Assembly (NCBI GenBank): GCA_010093685.1
Contig: MU006222.1
Location: forward strand, 806,001-870,000
Direction: 5' to 3'
Length of the DNA: 64,000 bases
From: Ophiobolus disseminans
Taxonomy: Eukaryota; Ascomycota; Dothideomycetes; Pleosporales; Phaeosphaeriaceae
Part shown: in pieces, positions 33,920 to 44,539 of the stretch
Position numbering within the stretch: the stretch's first letter is position 1
Layout: the number at the start of each line of letters is the position of its first letter
The notes under the pieces: model-generated
The model's database searches: none
What the model saw: only the letters and a program-made list of their open reading frames with translations
What the model was told of the DNA's origin: nothing
Position numbers and translations under genes: made by a program

Positions 33920-36586
33920 TCATGGCTCTTGATCGTCAATCGCATTCAGTCTTCTCTCAATCATATCCATCACATCTGCATCAGCATTGCTCTGCCCGTC
34001 TCGCCACGCACGCAGCACCTCCTTACGCATCAACAGCCTCGGGCTTCTTTTTCCCACAAAAAGCTCGAATTGGGCGAACGCCTGCTCTGGAATGAAGCTG
34101 AGGCCATCCGAATACTCAAACGGAGAGCCCCGCACCTGCTGCATCAGTGGAGTATTGAGCGTCTTGTATGCAATTTCCATAACAACTCCGCCTGTCGGGC
34201 TTTGCATCCATGCTTGTGGAAGCGTGAACTGGGCTGCTGGTCCACCGTCTATCGGATCGGCAGGTATGCACGAGAGGATGATCGTAGGTTGGCGAAAGCC
34301 TTCGGGCCACGCATCGTCTCTCGTTCTTAAGATTTCGAACCTTGGTGCAGGCCCCTGCAACTTCATCGACGGCGCGGTGCTGCTCGCTGCAGTGGACGAC
34401 ACAAGACGTTTGAAGTGAGCGACAAGCGTCTTTGCTTTGTCAAAAGTTCGGTTGAAAACGACAATATTCTTCACTCCTAGCTGTAGCATCGCATACACGG
34501 CTGCCCGCGCCATGCCGCCAGCTCCAACAACTAGGGCGCAAGTCATGGGTCTGACTGCATTTGCTGGCGATAAACCTCGGCGCACGCATGAACGTATTCC
34601 AATCCACTCAGTGTTGTCTCCGTACAAGGCTTTGACTGGTCCAGACTGGTTGCGTTCTCGAAAGAGTTCCAGGGCATTGGGGACGCTATTGTCGGCCTTG
34701 GGGTGGCGGATGGGTATGAGAGTGTTCACCGCGCCAATCGCTCGAGCGTGCTCGCTCAAATAATCTGTGAGTGATATCACCTCCACCTTGTAAGGTTGAA
34801 TGACGACGGACCCGCCAAAATTCGGCTTGCGCACCAGCTCCTTGAGGCTATTCAGTGTGGATGTTTGAACCCGATTGAACTGATGAGGCACTCCACAAAT
34901 GTCAAGAGCGGCCGAGTGCATTGCTGGTGACACAGTGTACTGTAGGTCTTTCCCGATGATATATATCTGCATTGGATCGAATGTAAATGAAGCATACAAA
35001 GCTTGTGTAACGTTCCGGGCGGTCACCCACGGCATCTGTGGATTGTTTTGCAATTGGGCCGAAAATGTGGGATCGTCTGGCACCGAGGTCGCCGTTACTG
35101 GAGTAAGATAGTGACTGAAACAAGCTGAGCGACGGCCGGCTTTGCCAGTGTTGTAGCAAGCCAGGGGAACCGGCTGGTGTCGCGCATCGATACTGTGTCT
35201 TAGTTTGTAAAGGTGGTAGTCATCATCAATATTCTCCGTTGGACGACTGAATCGGACAAGCACACAACCAAGCCGAACTGCGCTATCATACGCCGAGATC
35301 CAAAAGTCGCTGTCCCATGTCTGCTCAGTATGGAGGTGTCCAATAATTTTTGAAGTTCCCCTTGCTGAGACGACCTCAGCAAGGGTCTTCTCTTTCATAG
35401 ATAGATCGACGGTTATGTATTCCGGCGCCGTGCGGAGGCATTGATGAACATATTTTAGGTATTGCGAATCGTTCGTGCTCGAGGTCGGCAAGACATGCAG
35501 GATAATGGGGACTACCGTACTTCGACGTACCTTGGACACACACGTACTGATGTCGTCCGATAGATCATACTCGAGTTCTCGTTGATCGACATTGGACTGC
35601 GTTGGGTGTACAACAATCTCGAAGGCATCCGACCCGTACTCGAGACGTTGAATATCAACATCCTCGGCTAACAGTTCGGCAAGAGGGACCTGTACTGCGC
35701 ATGTGTATTTTCTGAGTTCAGTCGGTACGTCTGAAAGAGGATAGCCAGGTTCGAGGGAAGGGACTGTCCTATTTGAGGCACTTGCTTCATCACCGAACGT
35801 GATCAGTGACAAAAACTTGAGGAAAGTCCTTTGAGCTCGCTTGAGTGTGAGAAAAGCCGGCGCTGCATGCAGAACCTCGGGCTTAGGCATACGGACCGTG
35901 CTCGTCTCGGCTATGTTGTAGAACTCGTAGTTGGAACAGCGCCGGAGATTGGGAGCAGTAAACGCCAACATATCTTTGAGTCGCTGGGGATCCACTCCAC
36001 CGAGATACTCAGATATGCTCTGAAAGTCTCGCAAAGTATGTACGACTGGGTGGGTTTTGGCGAACTCCTGCACCAGCATCTGTCCATTCCTCCCAAGAGA
36101 CCCGCCATTGCAAACAATGATTGCGCCTTGGTCGTGCAGTCTCAAGGTCGAGTCCAACAATTCCTCCTGTCGCAAGTTGTGATTGGCCGCACCAAACTGC
36201 CTGCGGTATTTCGCGGTAGAGAACCCGGTAGCTTCTTGGAAAAGGTCATCGACGTCGATTACACGCCTGCGACAGGCGATGGATGCAATGACGGCCAGGG
36301 TGGACTTGCCGGTGCCTCGCATGCCTATCAAGATTATGGATGCATCTGGCTTGAAACGGCGGGAAGGAGGACTCTGCGGCGTTGCTGGTGCCGGTGCTGG
36401 TGTCTCTCGAGGGGTAGAGTGGGCGCTTGAGTTCGTTGAAGCTGCGATGGTCAATACAAGACAATGGTATCCTTATGGAGCCCTACAAATTCCATACGCA
36501 GTGGCGTCAAGCCTTACTCGCGACGCATACGTCTCCGAGCTTGTAGACTGCACAGTGGCTAAGGGCGTTGCGCTGTCGTTGCTCAT
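33920..36586 (-). CDS. qutR: Quinate pathway repressor QutR
   Basis: A three-part protein homologous to the last three domains of the pentafunctional AROM enzyme. It contains a shikimate-kinase-like domain with Walker A GMRGTGKST, a 3-dehydroquinase-like domain, and a shikimate-dehydrogenase-like domain (VVGAGGMARAAVYAML, AIGAVNTLI, YGDNTEWIG, AYKTLNTPL). In Aspergillus QutR and Neurospora Qa-1S this array represses quinate genes by binding the activator until quinate or shikimate relieves it. In the dehydroquinase-like part the lysine of the AROM VKLI block reads as Arg (VRFS), consistent with a non-catalytic sensor. The main frame has no ATG at its start. I propose exon 1 at 36586-36487 and a 45-nt intron (36442-36486), giving 873 residues; this 5' model is tentative. 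Confidence 0.9.
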
Positions 36587-37354
36587 GGTTGCAAAGGACC
36601 TCTTCGCACCCACTGCAGCGGAAGCCATTGCAGAAACGGGTGGGTGTCTGTGGGGTAGAAAACAGGCAGTGTTTTTGGCTCGTTGTATCGCGTATAGTTG
36701 TTATCGCGGTCGTATACTGGCAAGCTTCTCTCAAGAGTCGCTCCGGCACAGTTGCAGCAAGTGTTGTGGTAGTCGCATTTGAGCTTCAGGATGTAGTGGC
36801 TCAGCATTGGCCAGGCATTTCAGCCGGGTGAGCATGGTATCAAGACACGAGGTAAGCCAACGTCGATCTGGAGTGGTGGCATTGCGCGATGTGGTGGAGA
36901 TACAGGTCGATGCGTGGAAGAGCGGTCGGTGGTTATTCCTTGATCCGTCGGATGTGAGTTTTCCCATGCATCATCGCAGCTTCCCCACAAACCCAAGCAT
37001 CAACATCCGCTCTCCACCATCAACACAGCCACGATGGAAGACGTTAATTTGTGACGCCCCAAATTGTGAGGTTTGCCGACTGTGAGTTTTCAGTAGTCGC
37101 ATCCCCCGGTCCGAGTGCTGACTATGTCTCATAGAGCATATTGCACCTCCTTGCCAGTTCAGCCGAGCCGAGCATCAAGACCATGCGGCTGACACGCATT
37201 GATCTGCCAACCAAGATCTCAATCGATGCACGTCTTTCTTCCTAGGGCTCACCTTCGTCAAGAACGGCATTCGAAACAATACCTCGAATTGGTTTCGTCT
37301 ACGAACCGGGCGATCAAAGTTGATACTGTCGACAAATAACCGAAGTCTTGTCCC
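36587..37354. promoter_or_regulatory. Divergent qutR-qutA promoter region
   Basis: 768 bp between the starts of the repressor and activator genes. A 16-bp segment at 36931-36946 resembles the QutA/Qa-1F palindrome (see findings). No gene seen here. Confidence 0.6.
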
Positions 37355-39499
37355 ATGTCAACCCAGGGTCCAGCAAAACGTCGCGGTGCTCAAGCCACGG
37401 ACAAGCCCGTCAAACGTACAAGAGTCTCTAGGGCATGTGATCAGTGCCGTATTGCACGAGAGAAGTGCGACGGAGCGCAACCAACATGTTCTACTTGCTC
37501 AACATCCAGGAGAGCATGTACATACACGGCAACCGTAAAGAAAAGAGGGATACAGCCGGGATATATCCGTGCTCTTGAATTGGCTCTGGCGTATTTGTTT
37601 CAACATGACCCGCAGAACGAAACTCTAATTAACGACAAGTTGGCGCACGGCGGATCGTCATCACTCCTTTTGAGCCGAGATTCGAAAGAGGCAAATAAGC
37701 TCCACAAGCGGTGGCGTAAGGCTCGATTCTACACGGATGTCGACAAACTTCTATCGGGAGGTGAGCCATCAAGACGTGATCCATCAGAGGCTTCATCGAC
37801 GGACAGTGAGGAAGAGCCTCCAAACGCAGTAGGGCACTCTTCCGCGGAGAGCATCCAAAACAGAGACTTGAAACGATCCCAGGAGGGATGTATCCTCACG
37901 AAACCGCAAGAGCAGACCGCTTCAATACCCGCACGGCGGCCATCTGAACTGTACGCACGCGTTTCGATGCCGCTCGACAGTTGGAAGCTCTTCGAGATAT
38001 ACTTCACTTACATACAATGTTGGCTTCCTGTGTGCGAAAAACACGATTTGATGAAACTCTCATACTCGTACCCTGTCGAAGGCCTCGCGCTTTCTGCAAA
38101 CCTCCCAGATTCTGGCCTTCACGCAGAGTTGTGGAGCGTCTTAGCGGTGGCGTCTATGCAAGACTCGGAACGATCAACACCCATGCCCAGCTCGGACCCG
38201 TCTTCCATGACACCAATGCGATTGTACGCGACAGCGAAATCTTTTATACCTGAAGAAGCTGGTCACTTTGACATCGGGCATGTCAAAGCCCTCCTCAACC
38301 TAGCGATCGTGAACATTACTCAGTCGAGCATGGAAGCGGCTTGGTTACATGTTGCAAAAGCGTCGCGAATCCTCGATATGATGGATCAAACTTCCCTTGT
38401 AATCAGTCCTAGGTACACCCATACCCTCTATGGTTGTTTTGTGCTGGATAGCATGATCGCCACTCACTTCAATCAACATCCGCACTCTCGTGCAGGAGAC
38501 ATCCGGCGACTAGGGAAAATCGATGAAGATGGGCTGGACGAATGGCAGCCATGGGCTGGTCAATCTCGATCGTCTTCGGGGCAGCAGCTGCGGACCCCTG
38601 TCCTGGCTCTCAGTACACTGAACGCAATGACGGATCTCGTTAGCCTGCTACACAACGACGATATGCCGACCCCAGATAAGGTTCGACTGCTAAAAGTTTG
38701 GGAAACTTCGTTACCCCAAAAACTAGCTCATACATGCGCGACGACTCTGCCAGCAACTCTCACTCCGCCGACTATTCTCCTTCGATTGACCTATCACTGC
38801 ACCGCTCTCGCTCTGACATCGTCACAGTCCTGGCTCTTGCGTTCCTTGAACTTGCTGGAGCAGGCCCAGGATGAGATAGGGTGGGAAAGCTTGCCACCTG
38901 TTATTCGCTGTTTGCTGGGCCTTATTGACAATCACAGTGCAGCTATTTCATCTAGTCATGAAATCGAGGTTCGACTTAAGAGGCTCAAAGCAGCTATGGG
39001 CACAGCATGGCGGCCAATACGCGAGCATCAGGTGCAACTGAGTACGCCAGAACCGCATTGTGCTAAGCAATCAGCCAGTCTACTTCAACCCGTAGCTCCA
39101 TCGTTCATGTCTCGATCTTTTCAACGAACTCCAGCCACAAACAACACACAATCGGTACCTTCTCCATTGGATCCTATTCTGACAGAGCCCTTCCCAATGC
39201 AGGTTCCAACCCCACAGGACAATTCATTTCAGGACGCTTCTGTATTAACTCAAGTCAATGCTCATTACGCAGAGCTCCCAAGTGACCTCGAGAGCTTCTT
39301 CGACGAGCTGGCGTCGCTCGATACCATGAACAATATCAACACTCAGCCACAGTTCATGCAGAACCTGGGGTTTGCCCCGGACGCGAGCATGGCCGATCTT
39401 TTCAGCGAGTACATTCCCATGCAATCTTCAGCATTCATGGGCCATGAAGAGGCTGAAAGTGTGAACTTGGACCATTTCGGTTTCTACGACGGAGCCTGA
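37355..39499 (+). CDS. qutA: Quinate utilisation activator QutA (Zn2Cys6)
   Basis: A single-exon gene of 714 residues. The Zn2Cys6 DNA-binding domain is near residues 25-60: CDQCRIAREKCDGAQPTC followed by two further Cys pairs, with spacing C-x2-C-x6-C-x6-C-x2-C-x6-C. Directly after it comes KKRGIQPGYIRALELALAYL, a linker block I associate with QutA and Qa-1F. The middle region has the fungal transcription-factor homology shape (KALLNLAIVNITQSSMEAAW) and the C-terminus is acidic and Gln-rich, as in an activation domain. QutA switches on quinate catabolism genes in the nucleus. The divergent QutR gene next to it supports the assignment. The quinate dehydrogenase, dehydroquinase and dehydroshikimate dehydratase genes are not in the window. 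Confidence 0.9.
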   Translation: MSTQGPAKRRGAQATDKPVKRTRVSRACDQCRIAREKCDGAQPTCSTCSTSRRACTYTATVKKRGIQPGYIRALELALAYLFQHDPQNETLINDKLAHGGSSSLLLSRDSKEANKLHKRWRKARFYTDVDKLLSGGEPSRRDPSEASSTDSEEEPPNAVGHSSAESIQNRDLKRSQEGCILTKPQEQTASIPARRPSELYARVSMPLDSWKLFEIYFTYIQCWLPVCEKHDLMKLSYSYPVEGLALSANLPDSGLHAELWSVLAVASMQDSERSTPMPSSDPSSMTPMRLYATAKSFIPEEAGHFDIGHVKALLNLAIVNITQSSMEAAWLHVAKASRILDMMDQTSLVISPRYTHTLYGCFVLDSMIATHFNQHPHSRAGDIRRLGKIDEDGLDEWQPWAGQSRSSSGQQLRTPVLALSTLNAMTDLVSLLHNDDMPTPDKVRLLKVWETSLPQKLAHTCATTLPATLTPPTILLRLTYHCTALALTSSQSWLLRSLNLLEQAQDEIGWESLPPVIRCLLGLIDNHSAAISSSHEIEVRLKRLKAAMGTAWRPIREHQVQLSTPEPHCAKQSASLLQPVAPSFMSRSFQRTPATNNTQSVPSPLDPILTEPFPMQVPTPQDNSFQDASVLTQVNAHYAELPSDLESFFDELASLDTMNNINTQPQFMQNLGFAPDASMADLFSEYIPMQSSAFMGHEEAESVNLDHFGFYDGA

Positions 39500-39607
39500 A
39501 AGGACGAGCATGGAAGCTACGAATGTCCGACTACCTTCATGACGCGAATGACATCCACGAAGAACGTTTGTGGTCGCTTGTATCACAATGCCGGTGATCG
39601 ACTCGTG

Positions 39608-40323
39608 CCCGGCAAAAATCTACCGGGACGAAGCGAGGCAGGGACGACTGTTGTCCGGCGAAAACCTGCCGGGACGAAGCGAGACATGGGGCTAAATGCA
39701 GGTCCTGTGGGCTCAAAAGTGCACTGCCTTTCTCAAAACAGATTGCGACTTGCTCGATGGCCGGGGCAAATGCTTCATTGGTCCGAAAGAGGATGGATGA
39801 AATTCGCTGGCCGGGGACCGAGTGCAAGCGCTTCCTTCTGCCAACAACATGGCGCAGTGCATCGGCGGCTATCTACAGTGCCATCAGTCAAGGTTTGCTG
39901 CAATGCAGCCGCGCCTTAACACTTCAAACACACCAGGCGTACTTACGATGTTGCTCTAAAAATGTGGCATGTTTTGGCGAGGTTATTGGCCTACCGTACC
40001 GGTAATTGAACAAACCATGAGCTACTGACCTAGCGCAGCCTTGCACGGCACCAACGCACGCCATTTTGTCAATGTCAATTTCGGAGCCGAAGCCGGCCAC
40101 TTTAGTGAATCATAGTAGCCTACGATTTGATTGCTGTTTGTGTGCTGGAACGTGCTGGCCATTGTGAATCACGTTTTCAAGTGCATTGCCGCTCAAGGCT
40201 TAGTGGTTGCCTAAATGAACGTAGACATCACTCTTCAGGACTAGATCAAGGGCCACTTCGATGATGCGGTTGGGACCTTGATCGCACGGTGGCCACGCAA
40301 GCTACCGGTGGGATTTTGCCGGG
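39608..40323. mobile_element. Candidate non-autonomous DNA transposon (MITE-like)
   Basis: A 716-bp segment is bounded by inverted ends. The left end reads CCCGGCAAAAATCTACCGG from 39608. The right end, read on the other strand from 40323, gives CCCGGCAAAATCCCACCGG. The first ten bases are identical and most of the next nine agree with one gap. Flanks GACTCGTG (left) and GACTCTTC (right) agree at six of eight positions and may be a worn target-site duplication. No transposase frame is visible inside; the 126-codon ORF at 39539-39919 crosses the left end and has no known motif. The element lies 108 bp after the qutA stop. Confidence 0.5.
39609..39686 (+). repeat. 46-bp-period subterminal repeat in the candidate transposon
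   Basis: Two 32-bp copies at 39609-39640 and 39655-39686 share 28 positions, including CCGGGACGAAGCGAG in full. All four differences are transitions. The copies sit at the left end of the inverted-ended element. Confidence 0.65.
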
Positions 40324-41138
40324 GACTCTTCGATCTGTTGCGCGAATGCTCGATTCTTGAATCGAATGCCTAAGACAAGAAAGTCTTGTACACGCCCAAG
40401 GCGTCGAGGCCGCCCTGTGACTGTCGATGGTTTGCGTATGCCAAGCGTCTTGAACCGCATGGGGGCTTGCTTCCCCACAACAGTCGGCTCAACCGGCGCC
40501 TCGGACCATTTCGTCTGGACCTCACCTCTCCACCCAACCGAGCTAGGACGGTCTACTCGAACTCTCTGGATGTTGGAACCGTCCAGCTACTCACTGTGCC
40601 CCAGCCGAGTATGGCAGAGCAAGAGTCAATTGAACAGATGGCAACAAGCAGTAAGCGCCCTTCGATTGCTGCAAGAGAACGGCGTGCCCACGGTTTCATG
40701 CTCGAGGCTCACAGCCTCAGATGAAGAAAGCACTAACTATGCCACAATGCCACATTGCCCGCCTCTCCATGTTTCATGCTTGTCCTCATTGAACCCCAGC
40801 ACTCTTGGCAGCCTCTCACGATCTCACTGGATGGTCTACTATGGCAACATCTAGGCGTTGGATGACCGTGCTCAGGCTGTATACGATCGCGGTGCCGCTA
40901 TACCCTGTCGCCATGAACAGCGGCATGGCGGCATGTTAGGATGCGCTTAGGAGAGCGTGGCAGTGTTACTGGTGTCTGCTCGGTTGCATCCTTGTTTTGA
41001 ATTGCGGTCTGGGTAGAGTAGAGCATAAAACCTCGTGGCCCCTCTCCCATTAGCTTCCTTCATCGACACGCTCAGAAATTTTCAGGACTCTAAACCCTCT
41101 CGAACCATCCAGATTGACCATTGTCACTTGTTGCCGAC
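40324..41138. other. Intergenic, transposon candidate to fasciclin gene
   Basis: ORFs of 112 and 165 codons overlap in different frames between 40357 and 40854 with no family feature. The last 150 bp is the fasciclin promoter, with CATAAAA at 41024-41030. Confidence 0.5.
41024..41030 (+). promoter_or_regulatory. TATA-like box of the fasciclin gene
   Basis: CATAAAA 109 bp upstream of the ATG at 41139. Confidence 0.35.
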
Positions 41139-42431
41139 ATGCATTTCAAGCAGCTCTCTGTCCTTGCCCTTGCCGGCCACGCCTTCGCGCAACAGACACC
41201 GACACTGGCGCAAGCCTTGAACGCAACTGCTGAATTATCTCAATTGAGCACCGTCCTAGGACTGGTTCCTGAGCTTGTTCAGGCGCTCTCCTCGGCTCAG
41301 AACATCACCATTCTTGCTCCATCAAACAGTGCTTTCGGTCGGGTCCCGAACGCGACACTTCAGGGACTCACCTCGAACACTGGAATCCTCTCTGCTCTGC
41401 TCCAATATCACGTCCTAAACGGCACATACCGCGCCGCGCAGATCACCAACAGCAGTGCATTCGTGCCTACTCTCCTCACAAACCCCCTGTTCGCCAACGT
41501 TAGTAAACATTCATGTGAAGTCTTGTCAGGACCGCATAATAACTGGTAAACAGGTTACCGGCGGCCAAAGGGTCAGGGCTATTCAGAGCAATGGCAAAGT
41601 GTCATTCTTCAGCGGACTGTTGGATAACTCAACCGTCTCCACAGCAGTAAGTGCTTTTCGCTCTCACGCGTATGAACTTCACCTAACTTTCCACAGGATG
41701 TCAATTTCACTGGTGGTGTGATTCACATCATCGACCACGTCCTCACTCTTCCCGAGAGCGCATCGAAGACAGCCGTCGCTGCCGGTCTGACCTCGTTGGC
41801 TGGTGCCCTCAATGCAACCAACCTCACCAGTACTGTCGACAACCTTCGCGATGTAACAATCTTTGCACCCGCGAACGCAGCCTTCCAGGCTATCGGATCG
41901 GGTCTTGCCAACCTCAGTGCCGCTGATACCACCAACATCTTGACATACCACGTCGTTCCCGGCGTTGTTGGATACAGCAGCGGTCTCCAGAACGGAACTG
42001 TCATCCCTACTGTCAACGGTCAGAACCTGACCATCACTATTAACAACGGAAGTGTCTTCGTGAACAACGCAAAGGTTGTCATTCCAGACGTTCTCATTGC
42101 TGGCGGTGTCGTGCACGTAATTGACGCGTAAGTTTTCGCTCTCCCTGCACCCAGTTCACTACCTAACAGTCTTTGCAGTGTCCTCAACCCCAGCAACCGC
42201 ACCATTGTCAACCCCACCGCTTCTGCCGGCGCCCCAGCATTCTCTGGTGCATCGTCTGCCACCAACGCGCCATTCACATCTGGTGTACCCACACCGTCCA
42301 GGTCCGTAGCCGCTGCTGGTCCCTCTGCTTCAGGTTCTTCGCCCGTCGGCTCTGCAGGTGCTGCCCCCAAGCAGACTGCTGCCGTCGGTGCGATTCTGGG
42401 TCTCGGTGCCGCCATGGTCCACTTCTTGTAA
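41139..42431 (+). CDS. GPI-anchored fasciclin (FAS1) protein
   Basis: Exons 41139-41498, 41554-41646, 41697-42127 and 42179-42431 encode 378 residues. An N-terminal signal peptide (MHFKQLSVLALAGHAFA) is followed by two FAS1 domains. Each shows the H1 motif (ITILAPSNSAFGRV; VTIFAPANAAFQAI) and an YH block (LLQYHVLNG; LTYHVVPGV), and the second also the H2-like block GGVVHVIDAVL. There are many N-glycosylation sites. A Ser/Ala/Pro-rich stalk and a C-terminal hydrophobic tail (AAVGAILGLGAAMVHFL) suggest GPI anchoring. Fungal FAS1 proteins sit at the cell surface and act in adhesion or wall structure. All four exons join in frame and the gene looks intact. Confidence 0.92.
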
Positions 42432-43786
42432 ATACTCGTCAAGAATGCCGTATGATGGGAAAGGGTGGTTATGTAAGATAGTGTCGGGTTTTAGCCCCCA
42501 TTGACGATGCGCTTTTGTTTTTACGATCGATTCCGCAAATTAATTTGACACATCCCAAGCCCAAAATCTCACAATTCTCCAATTCATCACCAGATGTGAA
42601 CGTGGTCGAAGCGCGTCGATTGAAAGGTACGCGTGGTGACATCATAGACCCTGAATGCGCCACTCACGCCATCATGCCACCGCCCGTCTTCCCCTCTTCC
42701 TCCATGCGCCCATGTCCATTTTCGTTGCATTATGTCGATCCGTACGCCGCTCTCACTTTCTTTTACAAAGAGGTTTACGTTTTACATTCTATGAGGGAAC
42801 GCTTTCCCGGTCCATTCGATGCTTGCGCTGGTGACCGTTGTCATGCACGCTTTCCCTGCAGTCTTTTAGCATCGCAGATCAGCGTCCTCCACTTTGCAAA
42901 CTACACCACACTAAACATACACGACATTTTAGTGCTGTAATCGACGATTACTGCATATGGTAGGTTTTGCTAGCGTTTGTTTCGGAATATGCTGGGCCTG
43001 TCGGTTTGTTCCTGCTGTTGATGGGTCTATTCCGGCCTGATCTGAGAAAATACCTTTAGCTGCTACCTGCTACCAAGTATTGCAAACTAGGTAGAGTACC
43101 TATCAGCCTTGCAAAAGTTTAAGCAAAGCCAAGATGGTTTCAAGTTGCGCGTGTTTCTGGAAGGATGTGGTTCAAGAAGTCAGTAACACGTACGCTGCAC
43201 CCCACAATTCTTGTTTCGACACGGAGCGTGGCAGCCCGGGATTGTGCATGATATATAGTAGCCCGGATCCTCAAATTAAATTCTAACCAAGCTATCAGCT
43301 GCGATGGTGTCCGAAACAAACAACTTGGTGAGAGATTTTACCGGGATTTCACGACCTCGAAAGCCTCTTCAGTGGTGGACCTGGAAACCTTCTCCACTCC
43401 GCCGACAGAGCCTCATTACTTGCCAGGGGTATTTGATTCCCGGTCTTGCGGGGTACATGAGAATTGGACGTCGGAGAATTTGAGAGTGCGCTAACAAAAC
43501 TTCGTAAGAATTAGTGGAGGGGCTGACACTCTCCACGTAAAACAGACCGAGACCAGAGGCCTCACAGATAGGTTAGATCGGCGCTATAGCAACAACTTAC
43601 TCTCCCCGACCCGGCACGAGCGCTCCCCTCATCTATCTTTAATTCGACAGCAATATGTACCTAGGTAGCCAGTCTACCACGGACCAGCTGCCAACGCCGT
43701 GGATAGAGATATAATGATTGACCTTGTGGCTTGTACAAACCACCAAAACCTATACAACACTCCACAGTCTATCATCGACTGTCATA
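42432..43786. other. Intergenic, fasciclin to CE3 gene
   Basis: No gene seen. It holds the promoter of the CE3 gene, with TATAAT at 43710-43715, and one TACCTAGGTA palindrome at 43658-43667. Confidence 0.6.
43710..43715 (+). promoter_or_regulatory. TATA-like box of the CE3 gene
   Basis: TATAAT within GAGATATAATGA, 72 bp upstream of the ATG at 43787. Confidence 0.35.
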
Positions 43787-44539
43787 ATGCGTCTAAACAC
43801 CTCTTTTGCCACCATTGCTTCTCTTGTAGCATTGGTGACGGCGGCTCCTACCGATTTGACTGAGCGCCAGTCAGCTGTTAGAATCATGGCGCTTGGGGAC
43901 TCTATCACAGGAAGTCCGGTATTTCTCCAAGCATTTTCAAAGTAGTCGCATCCGCTAACAGAGTATCAGGGATGCTGGCGGGCCTATCTCTGGCAGAAGC
44001 TCCAACAAGCTGGCATCAAGAACACTGATTTCGTTGGAACCCTGCCTGGTCAAGGCTGCGGCTTCCAGTACGATGGCGAAAACGAAGGCCATGGCGGATA
44101 CCTAGCAGTCAACATTGCCAGTCAAAACCAGCTCCCACCGTGGCTCTCATCCTCGAAGCCAGACATTGTCCTAATGCATCTCGGCACAAACGACGTATGG
44201 AACAACCGCTCGCCTCAGGAGATCACTACGGCGTTTAGCAAGCTCGTCGACCAGATGCGTGCATCGAAATCGACGATGAAGATCGTTGTAGCTAAAATCA
44301 TCCCGATGAACCCTTCCAATTGTGCGGACTGTGGAAAGCGTGTTGTGGCTCTCAATGCGGAGATTGAGAAATGGGCTGTTGGGAAGACGTCGAACCAAAG
44401 CTCCATTACTGTGGTCGATGTTTGGACTGGGTTCGATACAAAGACGATGACTGGAGATGGAGTGCATCCGAACGACACCGGAAGCAAGAAGTTGGCAGAT
44501 AGTTGGTACCAAGCTGTAGCGGCTGCAATTAAGGGGTGA
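43787..44539 (+). CDS. Secreted SGNH esterase, CE3 (acetylxylan esterase) type
   Basis: Exons 43787-43918 and 43970-44539 encode 233 residues. The signal peptide ends near VTAAPTD and is followed by TERQ. The catalytic motifs are those of SGNH hydrolases of family CE3: block I GDSITGSPGCWR, formed across the splice site; block III GTNDVW; and block V DGVHPN with the catalytic Asp and His. CE3 enzymes remove acetyl groups from xylan outside the cell, helping plant-wall breakdown. The domain is the full length for a single-module CE3, with no carbohydrate-binding module. The gene is downstream of the fasciclin gene on the same strand but separately transcribed. Confidence 0.9.
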
